From assembly GCF_023091745.1 (NCBI RefSeq), contig NC_068933.1:20402001-20466000 (forward strand): DNA of 64,000 nucleotides. The letters are read 5' to 3'. Position 1 is the stretch's first letter. The number at the start of each line of letters is the position of its first letter. The stretch comes from Budorcas taxicolor. Lineage: Eukaryota; Chordata; Mammalia; Artiodactyla; Bovidae. Position numbers and translations under genes: made by a program. The notes under the pieces are model-generated. The model saw nothing but the letters and a program-made list of their open reading frames with translations, searched no databases and had not been told where the DNA came from. Of this stretch, positions 35,775-47,709 are shown piece by piece.

Positions 35775-36206
35775 GCTTTGTGTCCAACTCTTTGAGACCC
35801 CATGGGCTGCAGCATGCCAGGCTTCCCTGTCCTTCACCATCTCCCGGAGTTTGCTCAAACTCATGTCCGATGAGTCAGTAATGCTGTTCAACCATCTTAT
35901 CCTCTGTTGTCCACTTCTCTGATCTTTCCCAACATCAGGGATTTTCCAGTGACTTGACTCTTCGCATCAGGTGGCCAAAGTATTGGAGCTTCAGCATCAG
36001 TCCTTGCAAAGCATATTCAGAATTTATTTCCTTTAGGATTGACTGGTTTGATCCCCTTGCTTTCCAAGGGACTCTCAAGATTCTTCTCCAGCACCAGAGT
36101 TCGAAGGCATCAAGCCCAAGAAAATAAAGTCTGTCACTGTGTCCATTGTTTCCCCATCTGTTTGCCATGTAGTGATGGAAGCCAGCTTTTTCACTTACCT
36201 CTTTTG
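35775..36206 (-). repeat. BovB LINE with two internal deletions
   Basis: Antisense BovB 3' end. After the GGCATCAA position it jumps to GCCCAAGAAAATAAAGTCTGTC, losing roughly 250 bp, and again from GTAGTGATGGAAGCC to AGCTTTTTCACTTACC. The start is diverged (TGTCTTGGAGCTTTGTGTCC). Confidence 0.9.
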
Positions 36207-36599
36207 GAGTGAAGTATGGTATTTATTCTTGAGGAATGATTTTTTTCTTATGTAGCCTTTCTGGGTTAATTCTTCATGTGTGTGTGTATACATGATTTAC
36301 TTATGTCTTTAATATATCATGTGTCAAAATTTTGAGATATAAGACCAACAGATACAGGTAAAAGGTCTTTATCATCAAAGCCCAAGTTATCTTTACTTTT
36401 TAAGCAATTGAAAATATGTCCATCTATTAGTGTTAATCCCATCTGCTGTGATGATTTATGTGATGATTTATACAATGAATATCATCTCATAATTGGGAAG
36501 TTTTTCTTTCTGATACCTGAATGGTTATTTGCAAATTCTTCCCATAGAACTTAGACTTGATCCATGCTAGTATATTTCCCTTCCTGTCATTTGAGCTTT

Positions 36600-37090
36600 A
36601 ATTTTTTAAATTTATTTATTTTTAATTGAAGGATAATTGCTTTACAATATTGGTTTGATTTCTGCCATACATCCACATGAATTAGCCAAAGGTGTACATA
36701 TGTCCCCTCCCTCTTGAACCTCCCTCCCACCTCCCACTCTTTCCCACCCCTCTAGTTTGTTTACAGAGCCAATGTTTGTATTCCTTGAGTCAAACAGCAA
36801 GTTTCCATTGGCTGCCCATTTTACATATGGTAGTCTATATGCTTCTATGCTGCTTTCTCCATTTACCTTACCCTTCCTTCCTTCCCCCTGCCCTTGCCCA
36901 TAAGTCTGTTCCCTATGTCTGTGTCTCCATCACTGCCCTGCAAATAGGTTCATCAGTAGCATCTTTCTAGATTCCATATATATGTGTTAGTATACGATAT
37001 TTGTTCTTCTCATTCTGACTTACTTCACTCTGCATAATAGGCTGTAGGTTTATCCATGAGAATCGGTCTTCAAATGTTGATCTTTTTGTA
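36600..37090 (-). repeat. L1 3' end (ruminant type)
   Basis: Antisense L1 tail: TTTATTTTTAATTGAAGGATAATTGCTTTACAATATTGG, CACATGAATTAGCC, the CCTCCCTCCCACCTCCCACTC pyrimidine stretch, TAAGTCTGTTCCCTATGTCTGTGTCTCC, and TTACTTCACTCTGCATAATAGGC. The plus frame 36692-36970 is its antisense translation. Confidence 0.92.
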
Positions 37091-37904
37091 GGGTGAGATG
37101 GTCTCTGTCCCTTCCTCCTATCACTTTTTCCACTCCTTGATCATACACCAAGGCACTGATTAGTCCATATTAATGGGCAGAAACACTGCATTCTGTGATG
37201 CACACCTGTGTGTATATCTCTCACTCTAATCTTCTGTCACCTCTGGGTGAAATCAATAAGCCACCCAATTCTCTCTTCCTGCACTCTTTCCTTTGTACTC
37301 ACAATTAGAGGAGACTGGATCACTTTGGATTGTGCAGCTAGGTAGAAGGAGGTGCTAGATTCACAAGATTAGCATTTAGGTTCATAGAAGGAAGATGTTC
37401 TGTTCTCTTCCAGTAAGTTTCATGTTCCCACAGTGTTTGACCAAGATTCTGCTTCACTAGTTCAGCTAGTAGGGGGCTGGTTCTTGCCCTAGTGGTATTG
37501 CTGTGCATCCTGGGGCTCTTGGTTCTCTGCGGAAACTTGAGTAGAGAAGAAACAATTGGTAACTTCACTTATACACCTAATAGTTATCATTTGATTCTTT
37601 CTGAAAAATGTATATATTGATTAGTGTCTCATATAGACAGTTGTACTTTTATGTTAAAGCTCTCTGTGAGACATAAAAAGAAGATGTTTTTCATTAAAGA
37701 GAGTAAAAATGGAAAACAGCTCTTTTTAGTACATTTTAAAGTAGTTTGTTCTCTACTTCTCCCCACTATGCCAAAATGACATTATAATTACTATTTAAAA
37801 TAGGGAAAAGAAAGCAAAGCAAAAAAGAGAGACAGAAAGGGAAATTAAAGGGAATTTGGAAGATTTAGTGAGTTTCTATTTCATGTTGGGGATCTAGTAT
37901 TCCT
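37091..37904. other. Unannotated low-copy DNA
   Basis: Nothing recognised; the minus frame 37338-37568 has no domain. Confidence 0.45.
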
Positions 37905-38130
37905 TAAGAGGCAGCCTACTGTCATGATGAGGGATTGGACTCTGAAATTGTATTTCCTGGACTCACTCATCTTCTACCACCTACTGGCTAAGTAACCATG
38001 GGCAAATTAAATAGCCTTTTTGCTCCTCAGTTTTCTCATCTGAAAAATGGAAATAATAATGGCTGTTGACAGGATCAGGTAAATTATTCTTTATAATACA
38101 GCGTGCTAAGTGATGTGATTTTGTATCTTT
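37905..38130 (+). repeat. MIR SINE
   Basis: GGCAGCCTACTGTCATGATGAGGGATTGGACTCTG, CTACTGGCTAAGTAACCATGGGCAAATTAAATAGCC, CTCAGTTTTCTCATCTGAAAAATGG follow the MIR tRNA-related and core order. Ancient mammalian SINE. Confidence 0.85.
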
Positions 38131-38619
38131 GCCTTCAATTTTTATAGTCACCCTGTAAGAAGCACTTAACATTTCAATGAGAAAAAGTAATCACCATGAA
38201 AGGTCACATCTAAATTATTAACACTTCACTTTTTACTGAAATAAAAGGTGTAAATACGTGTCTATTTTAGAGTTACTACAAATAAAAGGTTTGGCCCAGT
38301 TTGGAAGTGATCAAGGGTAAGGAAATGTTAGTCTCTAATGTTGGTTTAGTTTATCTGTTTTCCTCATCAACACAGTGCTCGAATTACATCAAAGAGGAGT
38401 AACACAGTGAAGTTGCTTTCTCTGTTTTTAAGGAAGACTGATGAACTGATAAGATGAGACATTTCATTTGGAAAAAGTTAAATCCCTTTTACTCAATCTC
38501 CCTGTATTGTAGCCACCACTTACCTTTCCAAATTCTTAAATACTATCATTGCTTCTGACATAGCTCAATTTTCTAGGCAAATAGCATTAATTGCTTTTTC
38601 CCATACATGTGCCATTAGA
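38131..38619. other. Unannotated low-copy DNA
   Basis: Nothing recognised. Confidence 0.45.
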
Positions 38620-38905
38620 TTTTTAACAATTTATTGGTGTATAGTTGCTTTACAATATTGTATTATTTTATGCTGTACAATCAAGTGAGTCAGCTATACA
38701 TATACATGCATACCCTCTTTTTTGGATTTCCTTTCTATTTAGGTTAGTATAGAGCACTGACTAGAATTCCCTGTGCTAAAGAGTAGGTTCTTGTTAGTCG
38801 TCTGTCTTATACATAGTAGTTGATAATGTCAGTCCCAGTCTCCTAGTTCATCTCACCACCCCTCCCTTTCCCCCTTGGTGTCCATACGTTTGGTCTCTAC
38901 AAAGC
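38620..38905 (-). repeat. L1 3' end (older artiodactyl type)
   Basis: TAACAATTTATTGGTGTATAGTTGCTTTACAATATTG, CCCTCTTTTTTGGATTTCC, AGAGCACTGACTAGAATTCCCTGTGC, AGTCCCAGTCTCC and CCCCCTTGGTGTCCATACG in order. Confidence 0.92.
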
Positions 38906-41445
38906 AGAAATAGAAGCACCATAATTTCTTGTCTCTGTGATAGGTACTTGAGTTGACCCTAGAAAGCATCTGTTCTCTCCCTGAATGATCGTAACCATAC
39001 TGCTAGATCAGACAAAATGCAAACATTCTCAGGAAGTGTTGGCTGAGTCTTCCAACTGCAAGAGTAATCTTTCCTTCCTTTAAACAGACTTGAGACTTAG
39101 ATCTGCACTGTTAACAGTGTTACTATCTTTGTGGTAAAGAAAAGGATTGCAGTTTAGCCTGCACAGTTGCGGGCTGAACTGTGTTTAGTGTGCTTTTTAC
39201 TATAACTGATACGTCTGGGGAATGGCTGAATCCATTCCACCCACTATCTCCTTAAATCTCAGACTATGTATTTTCTAAGCAGAACATCTCTCCTAAGAGA
39301 AAAGGGTATTAAACAAAATGAAGCTTTATTTTTCAGGGAAGTGGTGAAAACTGCTTCATGTCTTTCCCTTGAATTTGCTGTTGGATATTTCTGTGTCTTG
39401 CATGTTAAAGACAAAGGGGCAGGGAGGAGATTATAAGTTAAAATAGGAAGATGTTTGACTAAAACTATTGGAAGCTGGAAAATTAGCAACACGGTTTGGT
39501 ATCCTAATCACAGTGTTTTAAAATGCAAGGAATGGGGCCTTTTGTTCATCACGCTTTAGAACTTCGATGTCTTGGGAGCAATGGTGCAGAGCCATGGTAG
39601 CATCTGGCAAAGAACTAGAAATCAGCAGGAACGCTCTCAGTGGATGGCGGTACCCTGAGGGGTAGGGGTGGGGGGGGGCACATGGGATACCAGTGGAAGA
39701 AGCTAAGGAGCTTCATAACAACGTGGGCCTAGAGAGTGCCACCAAGACCCATGAAACCAGCAGGGATGGCCCGAAGAGCCATAGGGCCTGGAGCGGGCAG
39801 CAGTGGCCAACATCTGTCAGATGCTTGGATAAGAGACAAGTCCTGTGGGGCCTGAAAATAATTTGGCTGTGAATGACTCCACGGTCAGCTGAGGTACTAA
39901 GCCTGGAAAATGGCAGCCAAACATGACTTGCTCCACCAAGTGTTAGAGTGTTCTATTCAACTCTGGTCTCTCTTACTAGGATTAAAAAGAGGAAAGCACA
40001 TGGAGAACAAATCCCCACGATGACAGCCTAGTATCATGTCTGAAGTAATGTGAACAAAAGCTTGAGAAATGAATGAATGAAAATGGAAGAATATTATAAT
40101 CCCGTTAGTAAATGGGATTAGTGATCCTTTTAGATTCCTACTATATGTCTGGCCAAAAAAAAAAAAAAAAAGATGCATTATATATTTATGGTGAACAAAT
40201 TACATATGATGAACTGTATCAGGTGCTGTGAAATACACAATAAATAATTATAGCTGACATGTGAAAACAATACAGTTTACTTAAGATGACAGACCTAAGA
40301 GGAAATTAGGAATCAGGCAAACTAGATATCTGACACTATTCTTGCATAACTTTGAAGTTGGCCCTAAATCTCTTTCAGTTTTTCAGTATATCAGGAATCT
40401 AGGAACTATGTGCTTCATATTATAAGGAATAAAGAACAAGTAATTTGAAAACTGCTTCACATTTTTTATCATTGATCAAAAGAATAGTGACTTATGTATC
40501 ATTATTCACAAAGTATGACTCATTCATGAATAAGGCTATTTTTGAGGAAGGATTCTATAGCCAAATTCAGAAAATATCACCTCATAATTCATTTTCTTGA
40601 AGATTCACAAAATATGAGCATATTAAAGACCCTGATAACTGGTACAGTAAATAATCCTGCTGAATTAAATCAACATTTTCCAAGTTACTTGAGTAAAACT
40701 GTCAGTTTTTCTCATAGTACACTGTTATTTTCTTGAAATGAATTTGTAAGATGCTTACTTTTCAAAATAGTTAATTAGAATAAATTAAAATAACATGAAA
40801 ATATGGGAATTAATATGGGAATTAATTTTATTCTTTCCTGTTTCTTTTTTATTAACCAAACTTGATAATATGTGATAAACTCCTACTTTCTAGAAATGTT
40901 TAACTGTGTATAATCAATTTTCCCAAGTAACTACAAACTTCATGACTACAAAAAATTACCTAGTGTTTATACCTTGGCATATAGATAATAAGTCAAGCAT
41001 TACATTTTAATATAGATAGATTAAATTGTTCAACACATCAACCAAGAAAGCAAGTTGAAAAATTATTTTAATTATTACATTATAATGAATACAAATGTAT
41101 AAAAATGTATATTTTAGTTAAAACTAAAGCCATAAAATTTAAAAAACATAGCAGAAAATGCTTAGCTAACACATAATTGTAGACTAAGTTGTAGACATAT
41201 GAACAATGAACATATTTTTCAAGTCAGCATATGTGAGTACACAGGTATAAAAATGCCTGTGCCTTGAAAACATCACAAGTGAGATTGAAAAGCAAACATC
41301 AAGTTGAGAAATAAACCAGGAAGAGAGCACTCAACCCATGGTTACTGACTCTGAAGGTATAGGAAGAGGGTATGAGCCTAGGAAGGCAGGAGGCCCCTGG
41401 AAGGTGGAAAGGAGAAGGAGATTCTCTCCTGGAAACTCTAGAAGG
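38906..41445. other. 2.5 kb low-copy DNA
   Basis: No gene or named repeat. 39540-39960 is more GC-rich than its surroundings and contains a G9 run (39671-39679). An A18 run lies near 40145-40162, possibly the tail of an unrecognised retrocopy. The rest is AT-rich. Confidence 0.4.
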
Positions 41446-41451
41446 AATGCA

Positions 41452-42533
41452 GCCTTGTCAACACTGTGTGGATCACAATAAACTGTGGAAAATTCTGAAA
41501 GAGATGGGAATACCAGACCACCTGACCTGCCTCTTGAGAAATCTGTATGCAGGTCAGGAAGCAACAGTGAGAACTGGACATGAAACAACAGACTGGTTCC
41601 AAACAGAAAAAGGAGTATGTCAAGGCTGTATATTGTCACCCTGCTTATTTAACTTCTATGCAGAGTACATCATGAGGAACACTGGGCTGGGAGGAACACT
41701 GGGCTGTAAGAGACACAAGCTGGAATCAAGATTGCGGGGAAAAATATCAATCACCTCAGATATGCAGATGACACCACCCTTATGGCAGAAAGTAAAGAGG
41801 AACTAAAAAGCCGCTTGATGAAAGTGAAAGAGGAGAGCGAAAAAGTTGGCTTAAAGCTTAACAGTCAGAAAACGAAGATCATGGCATCCGGTCCCATCAC
41901 TTCATGGGAAATGGATGGGGAAACAGTGTCAGACTTTATTGTTTTGGGCTCCAAAATCACTGCAGATGGTGATTGCAGCCATGAAATTAAAAGATGCTTA
42001 CTCCTTGGAAGGAAAGTTGTGACCAACCTAGATAGCATATTCAAAAGCAGAGACATTACTTTGCCAACAAAGGTCTATCTAGTCAAGGCTATGGTTTTTC
42101 CTGTGGCCATGTATGGACGTGAGAGTTGGACTGTGAAGAAAGCTGAGTGCCAAAGAATTGATGCTTTTGAACTGTGGTGTTGGAGAAGACTCTTGAGAGT
42201 CCCTTGGAATGCAAGGAGATCCAACCAGTCCATTCTGAAGGAGATCAGCCCTGGGATTTCTTTGGAGGGAATGATGCTGAAGCTGAAACTCCAGTACTTT
42301 GGCCACATCATGCAAAGTGTTGACTCATTGGAAAAGACTCTGATGCTGGGAGGGATTGGGGGCAGGAGGAGAAGGGGACGACAGAGGATGAGATGGCTGG
42401 ATGGCATCACGGACTCGATGGACGCGAGTCTGAGTGAACTCCGGGAGTTGGTGATGGACAGGGAGGCCTGGCGTGCTGCGATTCATGGGGTCGCAAAGAG
42501 TCGGACACGACTGAGTGACTAAACTGAACTGAA
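41452..42533 (+). mobile_element. BovB LINE with 246-codon open RT/C-terminal frame
   Basis: 5'-truncated BovB covering the RT palm to the 3' end. The first frame carries the GMGIPDHLTCLLRNLYAGQE-type block and KGVCQGCILSPCLFNFYAEY. YADD is encoded at 41761-41772. A 17-bp tandem duplication at 41674-41706 shifts the frame, after which ORF2 runs open from 41782 to 42522 through FELWCWRRLLRVPW and to the natural end KSRTRLSD. Short TSD AATGCA at 41446-41451 and 42534-42539. It retains CpGs, so it is a young copy. Confidence 0.96.
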
Positions 42534-42674
42534 AATGCAATTTAGACTTGTAAAGAACTATAACATAATGAATGTGAGTTGTTTCAAGTCACTAAGTTTT
42601 GGCAATTTGCTATAGCAACTACAGAAAACTAAGGGACCAAGCATAACCCAACATATTTTACTGTAATTGCTATT

Positions 42675-42981
42675 CAGTTGCCAAGTCACTTCCCACTCTT
42701 TGCGACCCCATGGACTGCAGCACGCCAGGCTTCCCCATCCTTCACTATCTCCTGGAGTTTGCCCAAGTTCATGTGTATTGAGTCAGTGATGCCATCCTAC
42801 CATCTCATCCTCTGACACCCTCTTCTCCTCCTGCCCTCAACCTTTCCCAGCATCAATGTCTTTTTCATTGAGTGAGCTCTTCACATCCAGTGGCCAAAGT
42901 ACTAGAGCTTCAGCTTCAGCATCATTCCTCCCCATGAGTATTCAGGATTGATTTCCTTTAAGATTGACTGGTTTGCTCTCC
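42675..42981 (-). repeat. BovB LINE 3' fragment
   Basis: Antisense CAGTTGCCAAGTCACTTCCC to GATTGACTGGTTTGCTCTCC, diverged. It lies head-to-head with the BovB at 41.5-42.5 kb, about 140 bp apart. Confidence 0.93.
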
Positions 42982-42988
42982 TTTACTA

Positions 42989-43072
42989 TTAGGTTGGTCA
43001 GAAAGTTCATTAGGGTTTTCTCTATAAGATGTTACAGAAAAATGCAGATGAACTTTTTGGCCATCTCCATGG
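42989..43072. mobile_element. Mariner-type palindromic MITE
   Basis: TTAGGTTGGTCAGAAAGTTCATTAGGG on one side and GATGAACTTTTTGGCCATCTCCATGG on the other form imperfect inverted arms separated by TCTATAAGATGTTACAG. This is the terminal-repeat-only form of a ruminant mariner; it begins within a TA-rich ACTATTA target. No transposase sequence remains. Confidence 0.82.
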
Positions 43073-43780
43073 CCAAAGGATTTCATCCTTCTATGTGTGA
43101 AGGCAGAAGGCATATATTTAACAGAAAATCAGAGTACAGAAAAGTAAGAATCCTCTTATATTTCTGACAAAAAGTTTTATGTTCTCTGAATCCTGGGCTC
43201 AGTCAGAGACTCTGTAATTCCATCTGAAGGTTATCTCTCTCATTCATGCCAATTTAGTTCAAAGAAGACCTTATCCACTGGGCAGATGGCTGTGAGAGAG
43301 AGCAGAGAAACCTATCCACTTCCTGAATGCTCGACATCATTGTATTTCTATTTCAATATTAAATTAAGCCATTATTTTCTGTATAGTTATCTTTTAATTG
43401 CACCTTTTGGGATACCTCAGCAGGAGAGACATAATTATAAGGTGTGATAGGTGCAATTGCCTTTCTCTTTCCATTTATTCAGTGACTAAGAATGGTTGAA
43501 AATTGTCCTTTTATTTTTCTGGTGTAATATTCAGATATTTAATCTGATTTGAATACTGCAAAAGGGTTTCTGAGCAATTACTTTGCTCACACACTGAAAC
43601 CACAATCCTCATTAAAATATAATCATCAAGTTCCATTTTGTACAAGAATGGAAACACACAATGCATTCATTGTCAATTTATTCAAGAAGAAAAAAGATAT
43701 TTAGGGAGAAAACCTGCATCTTTAAGAACAAATTACCAATGCCTTCAAAATCTACAGATGACAGTGTTCTAACAGTTATC
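43073..43780. other. Unannotated low-copy DNA
   Basis: Nothing recognised. Confidence 0.45.
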
Positions 43781-43813
43781 CAGTTCAGTTCAGTTCAGTT
43801 CAGTCGCTCAGTC
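43781..43813 (-). repeat. 33-bp BovB 3'-terminal relic
   Basis: Only the BovB 3' terminus is present: four copies of CAGTT then CAGTCGCTCAGT. The flanks are not BovB. Confidence 0.85.
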
Positions 43814-44414
43814 TATGGAAAAGTTTAAATTGATAAAACTGACTCAGACTTACTTTCAAAACAATATAGCTATCTGTCTGTGTAATATATGTAGACATTT
43901 AAAGATTAAGAGTCGGCAAACTTTGTGTTTAACATATCTGGCTTAGTTGATTGGTGCATTGGCTCAAAGCTTTCCTAGGTATTGCTGCCATGATGTGTTT
44001 GCCTTCTGAATTAGTTTGGTCTTACAAGTCACTTTTCTTTCTTTTTACTTTTTTATTCTTCAGGCATATATTAAGTAAATATTAAGTGAATTCATTCACA
44101 CAATTGTAGCTTTTACACAAGTTATTTAGAAGACTGTTTTCTAATATTCTTTTTATCTGTTTAAAGCCTTTCAAATGAATCCCATCTAAGGCAGATTTTT
44201 AAAACCTGAATATCTTCTAATGTGCTTTAAAAAGCAAGCAAAATAAATCCTTCCCGGTTTTCTTTTTTTGGTCTGATCTGCTACCACATAGTAGGGTAAA
44301 TTATGTATTGTGCCCCAGAGAGAGAAAAACACTACAATACCTCTCCAAAAAGTTTTCTTCTGGAGCTTCTGTTCCTTCCTTTTGTTTCTACCCATATAAT
44401 ACCACTTCCCTAGT
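43814..44414. other. Unannotated low-copy DNA
   Basis: Nothing recognised. The phrase GAGTCGGCAAACTTTGTG near 43910 resembles a hAT MITE end but is too short to call. Confidence 0.4.
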
Positions 44415-44598
44415 GGGGCTTCCCTAGTGGTTCAGTGGTAAAGAATCTGCCTGCAATGTAGGAGACGTGGATTCGATCCCTAGGTTGGGAAGATCCCCTG
44501 GAAAGGGAATGGCCACCCACTCCAATATTCTTTCTGGTATATCCCATGGACAGAGGAGCCTGGCGGGTTACAGTCCATGGAGTCACAAAGAGTTAGGC
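44415..44598 (+). repeat. Bov-tA SINE
   Basis: GGGGCTTCCCTAGTGGTTCAGTGG head, intact GGATTCGATCCC box B region, end near GAGTTAGGCAC. Confidence 0.95.
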
Positions 44599-44646
44599 AC
44601 ACAACAACATATAATACTGGTGGCTAACACAACAACATATAATACT
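44599..44646. repeat. 28-bp tandem duplication at SINE end
   Basis: ACACAACAACATATAATACT occurs exactly at 44599-44618 and 44627-44646, separated by GGTGGCTA. Confidence 0.9.
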
Positions 44647-45421
44647 CGGTCTTTAGAAGCGTGTTCCTCTCCCCCAAATACTATAGTTGATATGTAGGTG
44701 CATACATGTATCTTGCAAATTTGATTATTCACTAAGCCTGTTTCTAATGGTTTGAAGTCTTGGGTCAAATCTGTGATTTGACAATGTTACCATATGACAG
44801 CTTTTCATTAGCATAGATGGATTACACATAAATACTGTAATGCTTTCCTTTTACACTTGAAATCATATACAAATCATATCAATACAGTTGAATCAGTTTA
44901 ACCATATGAATAGTCTTATTGAAGTCAAAGTCCAGAGAGGAATTTTGTAGAAAGAAAAGACAATAATCTCAGGAAATCTCCACATTGTTCACTCGCTTCT
45001 GTGACATTTCTTCAGCGCGTGTTCTCCACAGCACTGCCACTTCATCACCCCTTCTTCTTCTATCCATCTCTCTCACTCTCTTGCAACTTCTCTGGTCTTT
45101 TTCTCCCCAAATTAACCTCATTCCTTAATTCACTAATGTTTCAGAAATAATTGTGGAACACATACTACCTGTGCCAAGCACTGGACAGAGAACCAGGGAC
45201 CCCTCCAAGTCCTCGTGGAGCTTTTATTCTGGTGAGAGTCAGATAATATACATCAAAGTAAGTGACCTAGTAAACATACACAAGAAAAAGGATGGGAGGA
45301 ACTAGTGAGCCAAATGACTTCTGGGGCTCAAACACAATGGCCAAGAAAGGTCTGGGTACATTTGGAGTCCTAATAATGAGAACCTTTGTATCCTTTGTGG
45401 AGAACTGATCTCTGTGGCCCT
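44647..45421. other. Low-copy DNA with old repeat scrap
   Basis: 45125-45260 (CACATACTACCTGTGCCAAGCACTGGACAGAGAACCAGG; TCGTGGAGCTTTTATTCTGGTGAGAG) resembles an ancient mammal-wide repeat; the rest is not recognised. Confidence 0.45.
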
Positions 45422-45427
45422 AAAATG

Positions 45428-45791
45428 TTTTCAAACAGTGGTGTTGGATAAGACTCTTGAGGGTCCCTTGGACAGAAAGCAGATCAAACCAGTCAATCCT
45501 AAATTAAGTCATCCCTGAATAGTCATTAGAAAGACTGATGCTGAAGCTGAAGCTCCAATACTTTGGCCACCTGATGTGAAGAGCCGACTCACTGAAAAAT
45601 ACCCTGATACTCGCAGAGGTTGAGGGCAGGAGAAGGGAGTGACAGAGGATGAGATGGCTGGATGGCATCATCAACTCAATGGAAGCGAATCTGAGCAAAC
45701 TCTGGGAGACGGTGAAGGACAGGGAGGCCAGACATGCTGCAGTTCGTGGAGTCGCAAAGAGTCGGACACATGATTGAGCAACTAAACAACA
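45428..45791 (+). repeat. BovB LINE 3' fragment
   Basis: Starts TTTTCAAACAGTGGTGTTGG and ends GATTGAGCAACTAAACAAC. Stops and small indels throughout. AAAATG flanks it at 45422-45427 and 45792-45797. Confidence 0.93.
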
Positions 45792-45797
45792 AAAATG

Positions 45798-46439
45798 CTT
45801 CTAGGGAGCTAGAGCGGTGAATTGCTGAGCAGCTTGTTCCCAAAGGCTATGAGATACAAGGAAGCCTCCACTTCTGGGCACTTCCTGCAGGGTCCTTTGA
45901 TGGGCATGACAGCCCGTCTATTTCTGTACTCTCACCTGTAGGGTGGAGGCGATGTTGACTTCCTTGATCAGTGTGGATGCTCTCATTTGTGGCCTTAAAC
46001 AGCAATCTAACAAAGAAATAGCAAGCTGACAAAAAGGCCAATATTCAAAGGAAAATAGCTGGCACGATCAGGATGTGTATTCAGAGAGAACCTACTGAGA
46101 GATACAGATGACAATTTGATTCAAAAAATAAAGGTTTGTAAAAAGATCCAAGTGGAGCAAATGCCTAGAAAAGGGATATTTGTAATAAACAATGTGATTA
46201 TCAACCTAAAAGTTTAGGAGATGAGTTGAAAGAGAGGATATTTACTACTGAAATGTATGTCCTGGAAGATCAAATGCAGAAAAAAAAAATTCGAAGCATG
46301 GAGGAAAAAATGACAGAGAAATCTAAGCAAAGCTATGAGAGGAAATAAAAGAATCTTGGCAGATACAAGAGGGAGACTTAATATAAGATTAGAACTATCA
46401 GGAAAAGAAAAAAAAAGACAGATGGTGGGGAGTCAGTAA
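45798..46439. other. Unannotated, increasingly A-rich DNA
   Basis: No gene. The minus frame 45847-46041 has no domain. The A-rich part from 46040 may be upstream sequence of the old L1 5' end that follows. Confidence 0.4.
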
Positions 46440-46860
46440 AAAGATAAATAATAGGAAATTTTTTCACTGAACGAAAAACTTAATGCCACCGATTAAATGG
46501 GCCAAGTTCCAGGTCAGATTGATGAGAAAAGAGATGGCATTTAAAGACATCCTGTAAAATTCCTGAACTCTAAGGGAGAAAAAAAAAGATTTAAAAAGTG
46601 TTATAAGATTCAGTGTTAAAAAAGAAGAAAAAGGAAAAAGCCAGAAGATAGTGAAAGAGCAGCTACCAACCACTGTGAGAAAAGTGTTGCAGTGGTGCAG
46701 CTCAAGAATCAGACCAGACAAGATTCTGCATTTCATTTCAGGATTAAAAAAAAGTGTTTGACAAACCACAAGAGAAACTCTCATCTAAGTACTCCATAGG
46801 AAAAGAAAGCAACAATGTGTCATAACTAAACACATCAGAATAGAAAACTGAAGGTGGCAG
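46440..46860 (+). repeat. Ancient L1 5'-end fragment
   Basis: Sequence such as GATTAAATGGGCCAAGTTCCAGGTCAG, ACATCCTGTAAAATTCCTGAACTC, AAGCCAGAAGATAGTG and CAGCTCAAGAATCAGACCAGACAAG fits the 5' UTR region of old mammalian L1 (the 'AGACAATGGAGCAATGCC / GTGTGAGAAAAG' type layout). Strong A/G bias on the plus strand. Family assignment is tentative. Confidence 0.5.
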
Positions 46861-47263
46861 AAAAAGAGGAGAGAAGAGCCAGAGGAAATAATTAATCAAT
46901 ATATCTTTACATATAGAGATAGATACACACACACAAATGTCAAGGTCAAGTGTGTAACATATGCATACTTAGTCAGGACTGCAGTGTATTTTTACTCTTC
47001 TATTTAATACCGTTTTGATCGAGACCTTAGCTAGAGACTGGTTAGTTTGCCTTCTTGAGCAGCTTATGAAGTCTAAAACCCAACAGCACCCCTTATCTGG
47101 GCTGCTATGCACCTGTGCTAATTTCCCCAGGGCTACGTACCTATGCTGGAGCCCAAGGAATTATTGTGATTAACCAATCTCCAGGAATGCTACAAAACCT
47201 AGGTATTAAATCCATTCCCCCCCCCCAGCTTCAGTTTACTATTAACCTGTCCCTGGTTCTGCA
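46861..47263. other. Unannotated DNA with C run
   Basis: A short CA run at 46926-46936 and a C9-type run at about 47218-47227. 47030-47220 has an LTR-like base composition, but I cannot place it. Confidence 0.4.
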
Positions 47264-47478
47264 GCTTTTCATGTGGCACTAGTGGTAAAGAACCCACCTG
47301 CCAATGTAAGAGACAAACGAGACATGGATTCGATCCCTGGGTTTGGAAGATCTCTTGGAGAAGAAAATGGCAACCCACTCCAGTATTCTTGCCTGGAGAA
47401 TCCCATAGACAGAGGTGCCTGGCTGGCTATGGTCCATGGGGTCTCAAAGAGTCGGGCACGACTTAGCATGCACAGTAG
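47264..47478 (+). repeat. Bov-tA SINE (variant subfamily)
   Basis: GCTTTTCATGTGGCACTAGTGG head; CCTGCCAATGTAAGAGACAAACGAGACATGGATTCGATCCC has the extended segment also seen at 15.3 kb; ends GGGCACGACTTAGCATGCAC. Confidence 0.93.
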
Positions 47479-47709
47479 CAGCGACACTTGTTCCACCGCT
47501 AGTAGCTCTGAATGAAAGCTTCCCACACTGGGAGCTGTAAGGAACAAAGGGTCCTACCTTTCTTCTATCTGAGTGCCACTTTGGTGTGTCCCCCTCCCCC
47601 ACCAAAAGCATCTTTAAGTCTTAAAGTGTGTAAGTACAATGTCTTTCTGAGTAAGAAATCATGAAGGAAAAAGGATCTTCTTTACAGGAAATTTTAATAA
47701 CACTCAAGA

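Noticed and set aside
41782..42522. 246-codon frame as a possible domesticated gene
   Set aside because: It follows BovB ORF2 to its natural end and the element has normal 3' terminus and neighbours; no promoter, splice or sign of host use.
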